Below, piece after piece: positions 21,459-30,300 of a stretch of 64,000 nucleotides of DNA; the stretch's first letter is position 1; every line of letters starts with the position of its first letter. The notes under the pieces were generated by a model. It saw nothing but the letters and a program-made list of their open reading frames with translations, had not been told where the DNA came from and did no database searches. Source of the DNA: Girardia tigrina (taxonomy: Eukaryota; Platyhelminthes; Tricladida; Dugesiidae); NCBI GenBank assembly GCA_001938485.1, contig MQRK01235832.1, positions 59,267 to 123,266 on the forward strand, written 5' to 3'. Position numbers and translations under genes: made by a program.

Positions 21459-22803
21459 AGGGTGGCCCAGCGGGTGCGGACTACGGGCAAAAAAAGAAAA
21501 AAACCCTGAATTATAATCAGTATAGTTTCTTCTTTTCTATAGTACACGTGTTTTTATTCTATCTTTAGTCTTCTATTTTTTTAAAAAATGTCGACATATT
21601 CAATCGAAGACCAAATTTTCATGGTAAAAACCTATTACTGGAACCAATGCAACTATAACAAGACGATGACAGCGATGAGGAAGAAGTTCAGACCAAATGG
21701 ACCATAAAATTCAACAGTTTAAAGGTGAGAAAAAGTGATATTCTTGATTTTCAATAGTTTTTTGATTCCACTAACGTAGAAAAGTTCGAAAGACTAGGTT
21801 CCGTTAAAGACGACAAAAATGGAATTGCATCAGCAAAATTTACGATCCGGACATACGATAATTCCAAGAGAGTACAAGAATATTACAAGGCAAATACAAG
21901 AGCATCGCAAAGAAGAGCGTCGCAAGAACTAGGAATCAGTCATTCATCAATTCAGCGAATCATGAAATTGGAGCTTCATCTGTTTTCGTACACGATTCAG
22001 TTTCATCAACGGGTTTCGCAGATTGCTACCGAGAAAAGATTGGAATTTTCGAATACGATGATAACAATGATAGAACACGAGGAAATTGATGTAAATAAGA
22101 TTTGGTTCACCGATGCAGCCCACTTTCAACTGTCTGGATACGTCAACAAGCAAAATTATCAATTTTTGGGAACTTAAAATCCACATATCGCTGAAATGTC
22201 ACCATTACATCCTGCACGAGTAACGGTTTGGTGCGCTATCAGCGCAGAAATGGTAATTGGGCCCGTTTTCATAGAAGGAACAGTGATATCAAACACCTAC
22301 ACGAATCTTCTACAAAATGAGTTTATTCCAATGGTTTCTGGACTTGGTATAATGGAAAATTTCGGGTTCATGCAAGTTGAAGCAAGGCCACATCGAATAA
22401 GTCAAGTTTTTGATGTCTTAAGTGTACATTTCGACACACGAATCATTGGATTGGACTCAGAAAAGCATACTGGAAAGGGAATCGATTGGCCACCATAATC
22501 CCAGGACAAGAACCCCTGTGATTACTTTTTGTGGGGATATCTCAAGTACAACATCCACAGAAGCCCTTTAAAATCAAAAGACGACTTTAAAGCAGTTATT
22601 GAGAATCAAATCAAGTCCATAAAATCTGATGTACTTGAAATAGTTGTTCAAAACCTTGAAAGTCGCTTTAGGCTTTGTGTAACTTCGCATGGATCACATT
22701 TCGAAAATTTAATTTCTTAAATTATTAAATAAAATGTCTTTTTCAAACGTTTGATACCAATTTTGGCGATTTTAAATTAGTCCGTACCCGGTGGACCACC
22801 CTG
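21458..22803 (+). mobile_element. mariner-type (Tc1/mariner superfamily) element, nearly complete
   Basis: Ends CAGGGTGGCCCAGCGGGTGC and, on the other strand at the right, CAGGGTGGTCCACCGGGTAC; a TA flanks each side. Transposase pieces start at ATG 21588 (MSTYSIEDQIFMVKTYYWN). They continue in other frames with IWFTDAAHFQLSGY (first Asp, near 22115), FMQVEARPH (second catalytic Asp replaced, near 22370) and WPP with QDKNPCDYFLWGYLK (near 22520). Stops at 22177 and 22498 and frame changes near 21710 show it is inactive. The third residue is Asp in this branch. A lone end of the same family lies at 32598. Confidence 0.85.
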
Positions 22804-23380
22804 TATTATCATAAAATATATTTTTTAATGATGTTTATTTGTTTTTATTAAAAGTAAGCAATAAAAATATAACACCAATAAATACACAAAGTTCTGAAAC
22901 TGTAAATCGATCATTCAGTCGTTTACATCAAAATGGTACCCTGGATCCATCACTGAATATTTACTTTCACAGCAACAATAGAAATAATTAAATAAAAAAA
23001 TCAACCATAACTTCAATCATTTAAAATGTTTGAAAATAATCAAAATATTTAATTTTGTAAACAATTAATCAATATTCACTTTTTCCGTTCTTTTTCATCA
23101 AAAGATTGAATAAGAAAGATTTAGAGGTCCATCTTTCATTCTCTTGGAATCTTTCACAAGGCGTTTAAAAATGGTAATTTTATATTATATTTCTTTCATA
23201 TTTATCGTGTCCTAATTGAACAAAAGAATTTTTAAAAAAGTTTGGAATTGAAGATGAAATTCAATAATATTTTGTTAATGTCATCAACGAAGGGGTTCTT
23301 GACCTTTGACAGAATCTACCCTCGATTTTCCATTACACAACCTGCATTACTAGTACAATATTCATTTCTTTTGTCGATAC
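22804..23380. other. intron 4 DNA, nothing identified
   Basis: AT-rich; no gene recognised. Confidence 0.45.
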
Positions 23381-23382
23381 AA

Positions 23383-23466
23383 AAAGTACACACAGTATCC
23401 AAAAAAGTAAACAGCGTGTCCAGAGAAGTACACAGGGTGACCCACAAATTACAACGTGTCCTAAAA
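23383..23466 (+). repeat. 21-bp minisatellite, four units
   Basis: Four imperfect 21-bp units built on AAGTACACAGxGTGxCCA follow each other. Because 21 is a multiple of three, an open frame (23242-23568) runs through and gives a repeated KVHxVSKKV pattern, which I take as a by-product. Confidence 0.7.
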
Positions 23467-23867
23467 TTCAGAGTAAGAAAATCAAGCAGATTTATCGTCA
23501 CGGTCCATTGGTGTAACCCCTGTCAAAAACACGGCATCATCAAATATTGGTATTGTGACGGTCAATAAATAATAGACATATTTTATCAGTTTAAACTAAA
23601 ATTTACTCAAAATCACACCTCAGAACAATCAAATAAATTAATAACAAACGCTTATGAATGAATTGACTTTTAACCTCAACAATGAAATAATAAGTTTTTA
23701 CATTTAATTATCTTCCTATTAAGAACACCAATGTGACTTATCATATTTTTATTAGCATAATAAGTTATATTGTCCGCAAGGCATTAGACTCGTCGACTCT
23801 TTCGTATGATTGCATTCTAACTAATTGATTAATGACTTTAATCTTATCATCTGAGCGAATGGAGATG

Positions 23868-24340
23868 TGAGGAATATTTTTGAATGGTGTTTATTGTGTG
23901 TTGTTTGGTATGTTGTTTTAGAATTGTGTTTCTCCCACCCAGATGGAAGATTGATATCTTAAATATTTTAAAGTGTCGAGTTGTTTAATCAATTATTAAA
24001 AGTTAAATAATCACTTTAAAATCAAACTAATATTTCATAAATAATATTTTAATAATAATTTCTTAAAATAAATAAAAATTATTTTAAATTTCAATTATAA
24101 ATAATTTTTGTAATAATTTAATTATAATTTAAAGTATAAATTATTTTTGTAATGATTAAATTGTATTTTAAATTTGTTTGAATAATACGACGTTAAAGAA
24201 TATTATTAAAGATTATAAATCAAGAACGATGACGAGCTACGCAAGTTTTACGGAGAATTGTTGTAGTGACAATTCAAAGTGTGATAATAATAAATGTAAA
24301 GGAAACTCAATTAATGTTCTTAATAGGAGAAATAAATAAT
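23868..24340 (+). mobile_element. LTR-like repeat fossil, copy C
   Basis: Starts TGTGAGGAATATT after a purine-rich stretch and carries the box TCTCCCACCCAGATGGAAGA near 23928. A 36-codon cysteine-rich frame (24229-24339) begins MTSYASFTENCCSDNSKCD. A shorter end of the same family (copy D) lies in inverted orientation at 24535-24626. Confidence 0.6.
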
Positions 24341-24534
24341 TTGTTAAAATATTTACTCAAAACTTATTGGATAGAAATTAAAATGATAATTAATTATTTA
24401 AAAAATATTAATTTGATTTATTTATTAAAAATTGTAAAAATTAATTAACTTATTTAAAATTGTAAAATTATTTGAAATTAAAAATAAATTTAAACATCAC
24501 ATATTTTTAAATAAAAAGAATTAAAATATTAATC

Positions 24535-24626
24535 CTCCATCTGGGTAGGAGAGAGATATTTCCAAATCAACACACATCATTCAAACACAAAATATCAAAC
24601 ATTCAAAATATTCCTCACAACTCCCT
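24535..24626 (-). mobile_element. LTR-like repeat fossil, copy D (end only)
   Basis: The minus strand starts TTGTGAGGAATATTTTGAAT and reaches the family box CTCTCCTACCCAGATGG. A purine tract (GGAAGGGAG) precedes the start on the minus strand, as expected for a polypurine tract. The body is missing. Confidence 0.55.
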
Positions 24627-24700
24627 TCCATTATGTTTAACGGTAACAAATCAAAGGTACCAATTCATTTTTATTAAATAATTAAACATAACCAAATTAC

Positions 24701-24971
24701 CGGCATTAATATTTCCACTTTCTGAGATTTCTTTCAATTTTTCTTCTAATTTAAATTTACGTTTCATTCTCATCAGTGATTCGGGATTAGAAATGGTTCG
24801 TGACAAAAAACTCGGAGTAGACATGAAGCTCGATGATTTCGATAATCGTTTGGATGATTTTGATGGATTTTCCCGACAAAATTTATCGAGACACCGATTT
24901 GAAGGCGAGTTCAGACACGACCGCGATCCTAATTTCTCTCTTTTGCTGTTAGTCCTATTCCGTTGCCCAAC
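24701..24971 (-). CDS. cno: canoe/afadin exon 4 (RTISNPE linker)
   Basis: 271 nt from a TTTCAG acceptor to a GTAATT donor at 24700. It is serine- and lysine-rich, then carries the hallmark SFLSRTISNPESLMRMKRK and a charged helix KFKLEEKLKEIS. Afadin has FTRTISNPEVVMKRRRQQK at this place between its two RA domains. It leaves in phase 1. The intron that follows (20298-24700) holds LTR-like ends, a 21-bp minisatellite, a mariner-type element and a PLE tail. Confidence 0.9.
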
Positions 24972-25025
24972 CTGAAAGTATCATACGAATTATCTTCGAA
25001 AAATCTCCCACCTACTGCTACTGAC

Positions 25026-25129
25026 CTTGCCACTCGTATCTTTCCGCAAGACAAACAAACCATCCCTGTCATCTCGGCACCATAGCAGTTGTAGCAACAG
25101 AGGATTCTCCTCAGGTCCTAGCAGCTTGT
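25026..25129 (-). CDS. cno: canoe/afadin exon 3 (end of RA domain 1)
   Basis: 104 nt between a TTTCAG acceptor (25130-25131) and a GTCAGT donor (25025). With the carried base from exon 2 it reads DKLLGPEENPLLLQLLW and CRDDRDGLFVLRKD. The afadin counterpart is DEKPLVVQLNWNKDDREGRF. Phase 1 in, phase 0 out. The next intron (24972-25025) is 54 bp. Confidence 0.9.
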
Positions 25130-25307
25130 CTGAAATATAGTCATAATTATCAGCAATGTAATATAACACTGATTATTCAATGATAATTGATAAAAAACAA
25201 TTTGATAGGTTCTCAGTTGGCACAAACACTTTAGTTTAATTTCTTTCAAAAATCGAAAATAATATCAAATAGTTTACAGGTGATAAATTACTAGCTAATG
25301 ATGAAAA

Positions 25308-26110
25308 TTGTTTATTTTCAAAAAGCGTGATTGTATATCGCCATTTTTAGATTATTTGAACTATTTACATCTTAATAGAGTTTTCAAGTTTAAGCTCAAA
25401 AAGAATGGTTTTCACCATTTTTTGCCGATTAGGTCTATGTCATCAGCAAATCGTAGGTTGGTTATTCTTGTTCCTCCGCAGCTTATTTCAACATCGTCTA
25501 GATCTTCTATTGCTTCCATAACAATGTCTCTAATTAAGATTTAAATAATCGATATTTATTACTTGTCCCTTCTTCAGAAAATTACAAAACATTTAATTTT
25601 CCATTTTCAAATCAATCGATTGTAAATCTTTAAATTTAAAAATTTTATCCCAAATTTACATAAGTTAAAACATTTTCTGCAAAAAGTCTCCAACCCCTCT
25701 TAGTTTTTGCTCGACTATAGTAAACATCAAGTGCCTTGTAAAGATGCAATGTGCTCTGTACATACATCAGAGATTTGTGTCGTTATTTCTGCAAACGGTT
25801 CCATGAGCATTGACGGTAAAATAATGGTATTAATATTGCAGGATATGTCGAAGTTTGTAGGTCAGATAAGTACCCGATTTAAAAGTACTTTGCAGTAATT
25901 TCCAAAAATATTTGAAGAGTTTTTATTAATTGAATTAATCAATTAATCTATCAATAGTGTACAAACAACTCTCTTCCACTGTGTTGAAAGTATTTTATTA
26001 GCTTTGATATGAGTTGATTACGAAATCAAAATTTTAAAATATTGTACAGTATATTTATTGTCCATTTTATGCCCGAATATAGTGAACATTCAGCCGAAGT
26101 ATATGAAATA
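25308..26110 (+). mobile_element. decayed PLE with a LINE RT fragment embedded
   Basis: The plus strand reads DCISPFLDYLNYLHLN (PLE reverse transcriptase), then switches to unrelated sequence. About 25690-25900 is a degraded GIY-YIG stretch aligning with 17510-17640. Bases 25405-25545, read on the minus strand, give GGTRITNLRFADDIDLIGKK, the catalytic FADD box of a LINE reverse transcriptase. So a LINE piece sits inside a PLE relic, in canoe intron 2. Confidence 0.65.
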
Positions 26111-26156
26111 TTCGAGACACTTTTCTAATTTAATTATGTTATGATTAAACACTTCT

Positions 26157-26275
26157 GTGATTTGCCCGAATCCAATTCGGGTAGGTATTTTGCTGACACA
26201 GTGATTTGCCCGAACTGGATTCGGGCAAATCATACACGAAACTTTTTATAGTGATTTGCCGAAATCCAGCTCGGG
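26157..26275 (+). repeat. three hairpin units containing TTTGCCCGAA
   Basis: Units at 26157, 26201 and 26251 each start GTGATTTGCC(C)GAA and include a partner TTCGGG or CTCGGG. The middle one (26203-26231) is a palindrome with 12-bp arms GATTTGCCCGAA/TTCGGGCAAATC and a 5-base loop. They lie just 5' of the piggyBac fragment. Confidence 0.65.
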
Positions 26276-26324
26276 TCATTCCCCCACCAACACATCGCGC
26301 GCGTTTAGTGACACATGTCGTAAC

Positions 26325-26812
26325 TTGATCTGGAAAAAGTTTTATTATAAAATATTTTTGCATTTATTAGATCAAACGATATGGAATTCTTACGTTATTT
26401 ATACGAAGCGGGGGGGCATGAAAACCCACTTGCAGTTTCGATTGGATCTANNNNNNNNNNNNNNNNNNNNNNNNNNNNNNNNNNNNNNNNNNNNNNNNNN
26501 TGGATCTAATTGAAGAAATATTGGAGAAATATGCGACAACAGAAGAATATCTTGGACGTCAATCATACACACCACCGACATCGCGATTATTGGAAAGGCA
26601 TTTTTTGGAATACATACCCACAACGGCGAAAAGAGATAAACCTACCAGAGAGTGCAAAGTTTGTTGCTCGTGGAAGGACCCGAAGGGCAAAAAAATAAGA
26701 AGAGAAACCCGAACCTACTGCCCTGATTGTAATGTAGGGTTATGTCTGGAATGTTTCAAAATATTCCATACAAAAAAAAGAATACTAATTTTTTATGTAA
26801 GTTTCAGTTTTT
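26325..26812 (+). pseudogene. piggyBac transposase C-terminal fragment
   Basis: Reads IWKKFYYKIFLHLLDQTIWN (catalytic-core end) and a linker across the N gap. Then RLLERHFLEYIP, RECKVCCSW, RRETRTYCPDCNVGLCLEC and FKIFHTK form the cysteine-rich C-terminal zinc-binding domain of piggyBac/PGBD proteins. It ends at a TAG (26812). The N-terminal half is absent. The N run splits the frame, but the flanks suggest the gap is artificial (see findings). Confidence 0.85.
26451..26500. other. assembly gap (50 N) flanked by the same 8-mer
   Basis: TGGATCTA ends the left flank and TGGATCTA begins the right flank. Fifty is a placeholder-like length. Confidence 0.95.
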
Positions 26813-27060
26813 AGGTAATGTTTGATTCAAATAAAATATGTTTGATGAAAATGAAACATTTTTTTCCTTTGTCCTTTGATTTTTTTTCTCTACTAATATT
26901 GTTTATTTATGTTTTATACCGATTTATTATATTTCAAAATATGATAAAAAAACATAATAGTGAAAAAAAAGGGTTGCTTTTTTTGACCCACTTTTTTCCA
27001 AGAAGTTGACCACAGAAGTGGTTAAACAATGAATCATATAAAGATTTTAATTTTAAAATA

Positions 27061-27330
27061 TAGATGGATAGAAAATTTCTGATCGACATGACATTTAATT
27101 ATTTTTTTAATATAAAAAATAAACAAACAACATACGAAAATGGTTTATTAACCCAAGGGTTTTTTGGAAATTATACTGTCTTCCAAAGGTTCGACAAAAC
27201 GGTAAATGTGTTTACTAATATTCCGTTACATAAAACAATTCAGTTATGTATTGAACTTTGGGATGAGTTGGTTGAAGATATATCGAAATCAATGAGTACT
27301 AAAGTCTTAAAAATTGAATTTATTTAATTA
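27061..27330 (+). pseudogene. PLE reverse transcriptase fragment
   Basis: 87 codons ending at a TAA. NVFTNIPLHKTIQLCIELWD matches the PLE/RT motif A block (family DVxxLFTNIPLxxTIxxC), here with the catalytic Asp position altered. Isolated fragment in canoe intron 2. Confidence 0.6.
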
Positions 27331-27376
27331 TTTCATATTAATATTATAAATTTTTAATATTTTTTCTGAAAAAATC

Positions 27377-27421
27377 CGCTGTAAAGTCGCCCGCGGTAAA
27401 GTCGCCCGCGGTAAAGTCGTC
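27377..27421 (+). repeat. 15-bp tandem repeat, three units
   Basis: Units CGCTGTAAAGTCGCC, CGCGGTAAAGTCGCC and CGCGGTAAAGTCGTC. About 30 bases further is an inverted pair CCCGTCTGA/TCAGACGGG (27450-27492). The GC content is unusual for the intron; it may be a subterminal piece of a transposon. Confidence 0.7.
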
Positions 27422-27809
27422 TCGCCATATACATGCATAAAATAAGTCACCCGTCTGAACTTTGCTGCTTATAGTAAGGCTCGTCAGACGGGACTGGCAA
27501 TAAATAACTATCATTTATGAATAAAATAGAGGTATTTAACTAAACCAAATGTCTTTTCATAATATTTAAACACACACGTCCTTATTTTCTACTGAAATAC
27601 AGATAGATCATAGACTACATTTGCTGCTCCAATGGTCCAAATTGTCCATGCTGGACCATTTGGGCCCTATATCGGGATAGGCTTCTACCTACTGGGAATC
27701 CTAAATAAATAGACGACTTAAACGAGTTGTTCATTATAATTTAAAACACGCGCCAATAATTTATGAATGTCTTAGTTGTAGTCGCGATATGATGAATGAT
27801 AGAACTGAC

Positions 27810-27999
27810 CGACAGAATTGGCCCGCTCGTACAGTCGATACTCGCGCTCGTCCCGCTCATCCGATGGAATAAAGAACTTCTCCATCAAGATCGGAATCAG
27901 CTCCTTCACTCTCAGCTCGTTGGACACGCGCAAACATTTCGTCTGGAACTTCTCGCTGTTCTCGTAGAAGAATCTCATGACCCCGGTGAATCGGTAGTT
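27810..27999 (-). CDS. cno: canoe/afadin exon 2 (RA domain 1)
   Basis: 190 nt from the acceptor TTTAG at 28000 to a GTCAGT donor at 27809. It reads FTGVMRFFYENSEKF and TKCLRVSNELRVKELIPIL, then YRLYERANSV. This matches the afadin block HGVMRFYF...TKCIRVSS...YSLYEV of the first Ras-association domain, which binds GTP-loaded Rap1/Ras. It ends in phase 1, which fits exon 3 exactly. The donor was chosen because it alone restores the D-K-x-L continuation of the family. Confidence 0.85.
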
Positions 28000-28049
28000 C
28001 TAAATCACGATCTGTATTCAGACAACACACGACGATCGCCAAAGACTAC

Positions 28050-28127
28050 TTGGTCCGGCGGACTGATCTTGAACAGCTCCAGTCTCGACGAGTTCCATTG
28101 ATCGATCAAGTGAACGACCGTACTCAT
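28050..28127 (-). CDS. cno: canoe/afadin exon 1 (start codon, N-terminus)
   Basis: An ATG at 28127-28125 opens 26 codons ending at a GT donor at 28049. The peptide contains IDQWNSSRLELFKISPP, which follows the afadin N-terminus IHHWNANRLDLFEIS. The start was chosen because it matches the family start spacing, and the upstream context is purine-rich (GGTGAAATG). The exon ends in phase 0. The 50-bp intron 28000-28049 that follows is GC-balanced, showing that very short introns are used here. Confidence 0.85.
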
Positions 28128-28551
28128 TTCACCACACGAATCGAGATCAAGTTTATTTTCTGTTGATTTGATCGAAATTAAACGGGAAACTGTCGATACG
28201 AAAAATCATAGAAAGAGAAAAGATATTTATTCGTTTGAAAAAACACGCGTTATTATGATTAAATTTGATTGATTTAAACAAACCATTCGAAACCAGTTTT
28301 AATATTGTTTGATGAACAATTTTGTATACTGAAATTTTTTTTAAAGAAAACGTTGAAGAAAAACGATGTTTTGTATTATAAGTTACGTAATTCGAAAAGT
28401 TTTTTTTATTTTAATTAAAATTTCATGAAATTATATAATATAATTGCTGGAATTTCATGGAGCTTACGTTATATTTGTATTTTATTATTTAATATCTATC
28501 AAGGGAATTGTCAAAATATTTCATGAATTAAAATAAAGCGGAAGAAATTTA
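28128..28551. promoter_or_regulatory. sequence upstream of canoe, no clear promoter element
   Basis: About 420 bases between the canoe ATG and the first LTR-like end. Bases 28128-28200 are balanced in composition and may be 5' UTR. I see no convincing TATA box. Confidence 0.3.
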
Positions 28552-28690
28552 GAGTTGAGTGGAATATTTTTAGTGCTTATTGTAGGCTCTTAGGTATTTC
28601 GTTTTAGGAATGTGTTTCTCTCACCCAGATGGAAGATTGATACTTAAATTATTTCAAAGCGTCGGATTATTAAATCAATTTTAAAATTTA
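28552..28690 (+). mobile_element. LTR-like repeat fossil, copy E (end only)
   Basis: Starts TGAGTGGAATATTTTTAG, carries TTTCTCTCACCCAGATGGAA, and continues like copy C for about 130 bases before meeting copy F. Confidence 0.55.
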
Positions 28691-28729
28691 AATACCTAAC
28701 TGTAATGATATTATTAACAACATCAATAT

Positions 28730-29136
28730 GAGGTTTACAACATTTATTTATATTACAAGCGCATTCACTATTTGACATCTCTCTTGATCTATATATTTCT
28801 GAGCTCAAACTAATTATTTTCAATAAATGAAAATCTGTTAATAAAAATTATTAATTATAAAGAATCTAATTTGTTGAAATTAAATCGAAACATTTTTTTA
28901 AAAAAAAGAACATATTAAATTAATATATTAAAATTTTAAATTACATTAAAAAATAAATAATACATTCAAAAATTATTTTAAATATTTTTTACTTTACAAT
29001 TAAAGTAAATTATTTTTAATTAGTAAGAATCAAAGAAAATATCAATCATCCATCTGTGTAGGAGAGGCTCAATCCGAATCAACATTCTACATGCACAATA
29101 TCAATACACAATTCAAAAGATTCCTCATATACCCCT
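28730..29136 (-). mobile_element. LTR of a Ty3/Gypsy-type element (fossil), copy F
   Basis: The minus strand begins TGAGGAATCTTTTGAATTG directly after a purine tract (ACCGAGGGGTATA), as a 3' LTR follows a polypurine tract. It matches copy A (9227-9605) nearly end to end, including the short cysteine-rich frame region. The integrase fossil lies immediately upstream on the same strand. Confidence 0.7.
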
Positions 29137-30300
29137 CGGTTTAAATGGCTTTAGCCATTCAACATTTCTAATCAAAGTTTTACCATCTTCGAGCTGTAAC
29201 TCGTAACTCCTTTCGTGATTTCGTTTCAACACAATTGCCGGACCCATGTAACGGTCATCTTGTTTTGATATATTTTCTTTTTTTATCAACACTGTCTCCA
29301 ATTTCAAAAACTCTTCTTGTTTCCACATTTTGTTCGACATTAACTTGGTTTCCGTTAGTTTCTTTATTGTTCTTCCACCAATGTCTAAATCGTCTCCCAA
29401 ATATTATTTCAGCCGGTGAAACACCTGTCATAGCTTGAACTGTACTATTCAACATAAATTCTATTTCCGACAAAACTTCTGTCCAATCTCTGTGGTTTCC
29501 GTCCTTCATTCTAATATTTATAGCATCTCTGATTGTTCGAAATTGTCTTTCCACTATCCCATTTGTATTATGATGATATGGACTTGAATAGATTATCTCT
29601 ACTTTGAACCTTTTAATTGTATCTTTGAACAAAGCCGATTCAAATTTTTTTCCTCTATCAACATGGATTTCTTTTGGAGGTCCAAATTTCCATATCCATG
29701 TTTCCAATATCACTCTACGAACTGTTTTTTTCATCTTGCAAGTACGTATTGATATTCGTTTATGTTTCTTTTGAATGGTCCACAGAAGTCCATGTATATT
29801 TTCTGGAAAGGTTCATCTACCGACAATTTTATATGTTTTTCTTTCGTTTTCGCAGTTAATGTCTTTCTTTTTTGACAATTTAAACAACTTTGGACTACTT
29901 ATTTAATGAAATTCCTCATATTTTCCATGTCAAAATCTTCTCGAAGATAGTTATAGACTTTTTTACTATCAGCATGGCATAACAGCTTGTGCATCTCTTC
30001 AATGAAATTTGTTCGTTTTTCTTTTGGGATCAAGTATTTATTGTCCTGAGTTGCCACGCTGTCATTTTATAGTGTCCATTTCCTCGTTTTCCCTTTTCTG
30101 ATATCTTCAACAATTTGTTTTGAAATTTTCAGATCTTTTCAAATATTTAACGTTATTTTTACGAAACATCTGTCTCATTAGATTTTTCTAGATTTTTACC
30201 TAACACTCAATAATTTTTAGATTTTTATGTATTTTATGTTTTCATTGTTTATTGCTGGTAATTTCGAGCATTGGTATTATTGCTTTTGTAGATAATCTTC
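29137..30300 (-). mobile_element. Ty3/Gypsy integrase-containing fossil
   Basis: Reading on the minus strand there are an HHCC-type zinc region (CLNCQKRKT), an RNase H-fold integrase core (GPPKEIHVDRG; SSPYHHNTNGIVERQFRT) and the segment that links to the C-terminus (MTGVSPAEIIFGR). The 3' LTR follows at 29136. No RT, protease or gag part was identified to the right. It is broken, with several breaks, and old by the AT erosion. It lies upstream of the canoe start codon. Confidence 0.75.

Larger units (their letters stand above)
21260..22850 (+). mobile_element. PLE tail interrupted by a mariner-type element
   Basis: Bases 21270-21457 carry the PLE C-terminal coding end, the tail and the hammerhead-like motif. 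A 1346-bp DNA transposon then intervenes, and PLE-like sequence resumes after 22803 (TATTATCATAAAATATATTT). The DNA transposon is therefore younger than this PLE copy. Confidence 0.75.
2619..28127 (-). other. cno: canoe/afadin gene (partial, minus strand), spanning about 25 kb
   Basis: Six exons from the start codon at 28127 join in phase and reproduce the N-terminal half of afadin: RA domain 1, the RTISNPE linker, RA domain 2 and the start of the proline- and serine-rich linker. A seventh exon at 2619-2840 matches the start of the DIL domain. Afadin (canoe) is a Rap/Ras-binding scaffold that links nectin-type junctions to actin. Introns 1 and 3 are 50 and 54 bp. Introns 2, 4 and 5 are 2.7, 4.4 and 4.2 kb and are full of transposable elements. 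The interval 2841-15307 should hold the FHA domain but I found no exon for it. The PDZ part and C-terminus would lie left of the window or were missed. Confidence 0.85.

Noticed and set aside
23242-23568. 108-codon frame with KVHxVS repeats
   Set aside because: It follows from a 21-bp tandem repeat inside a canoe intron; no independent coding evidence.
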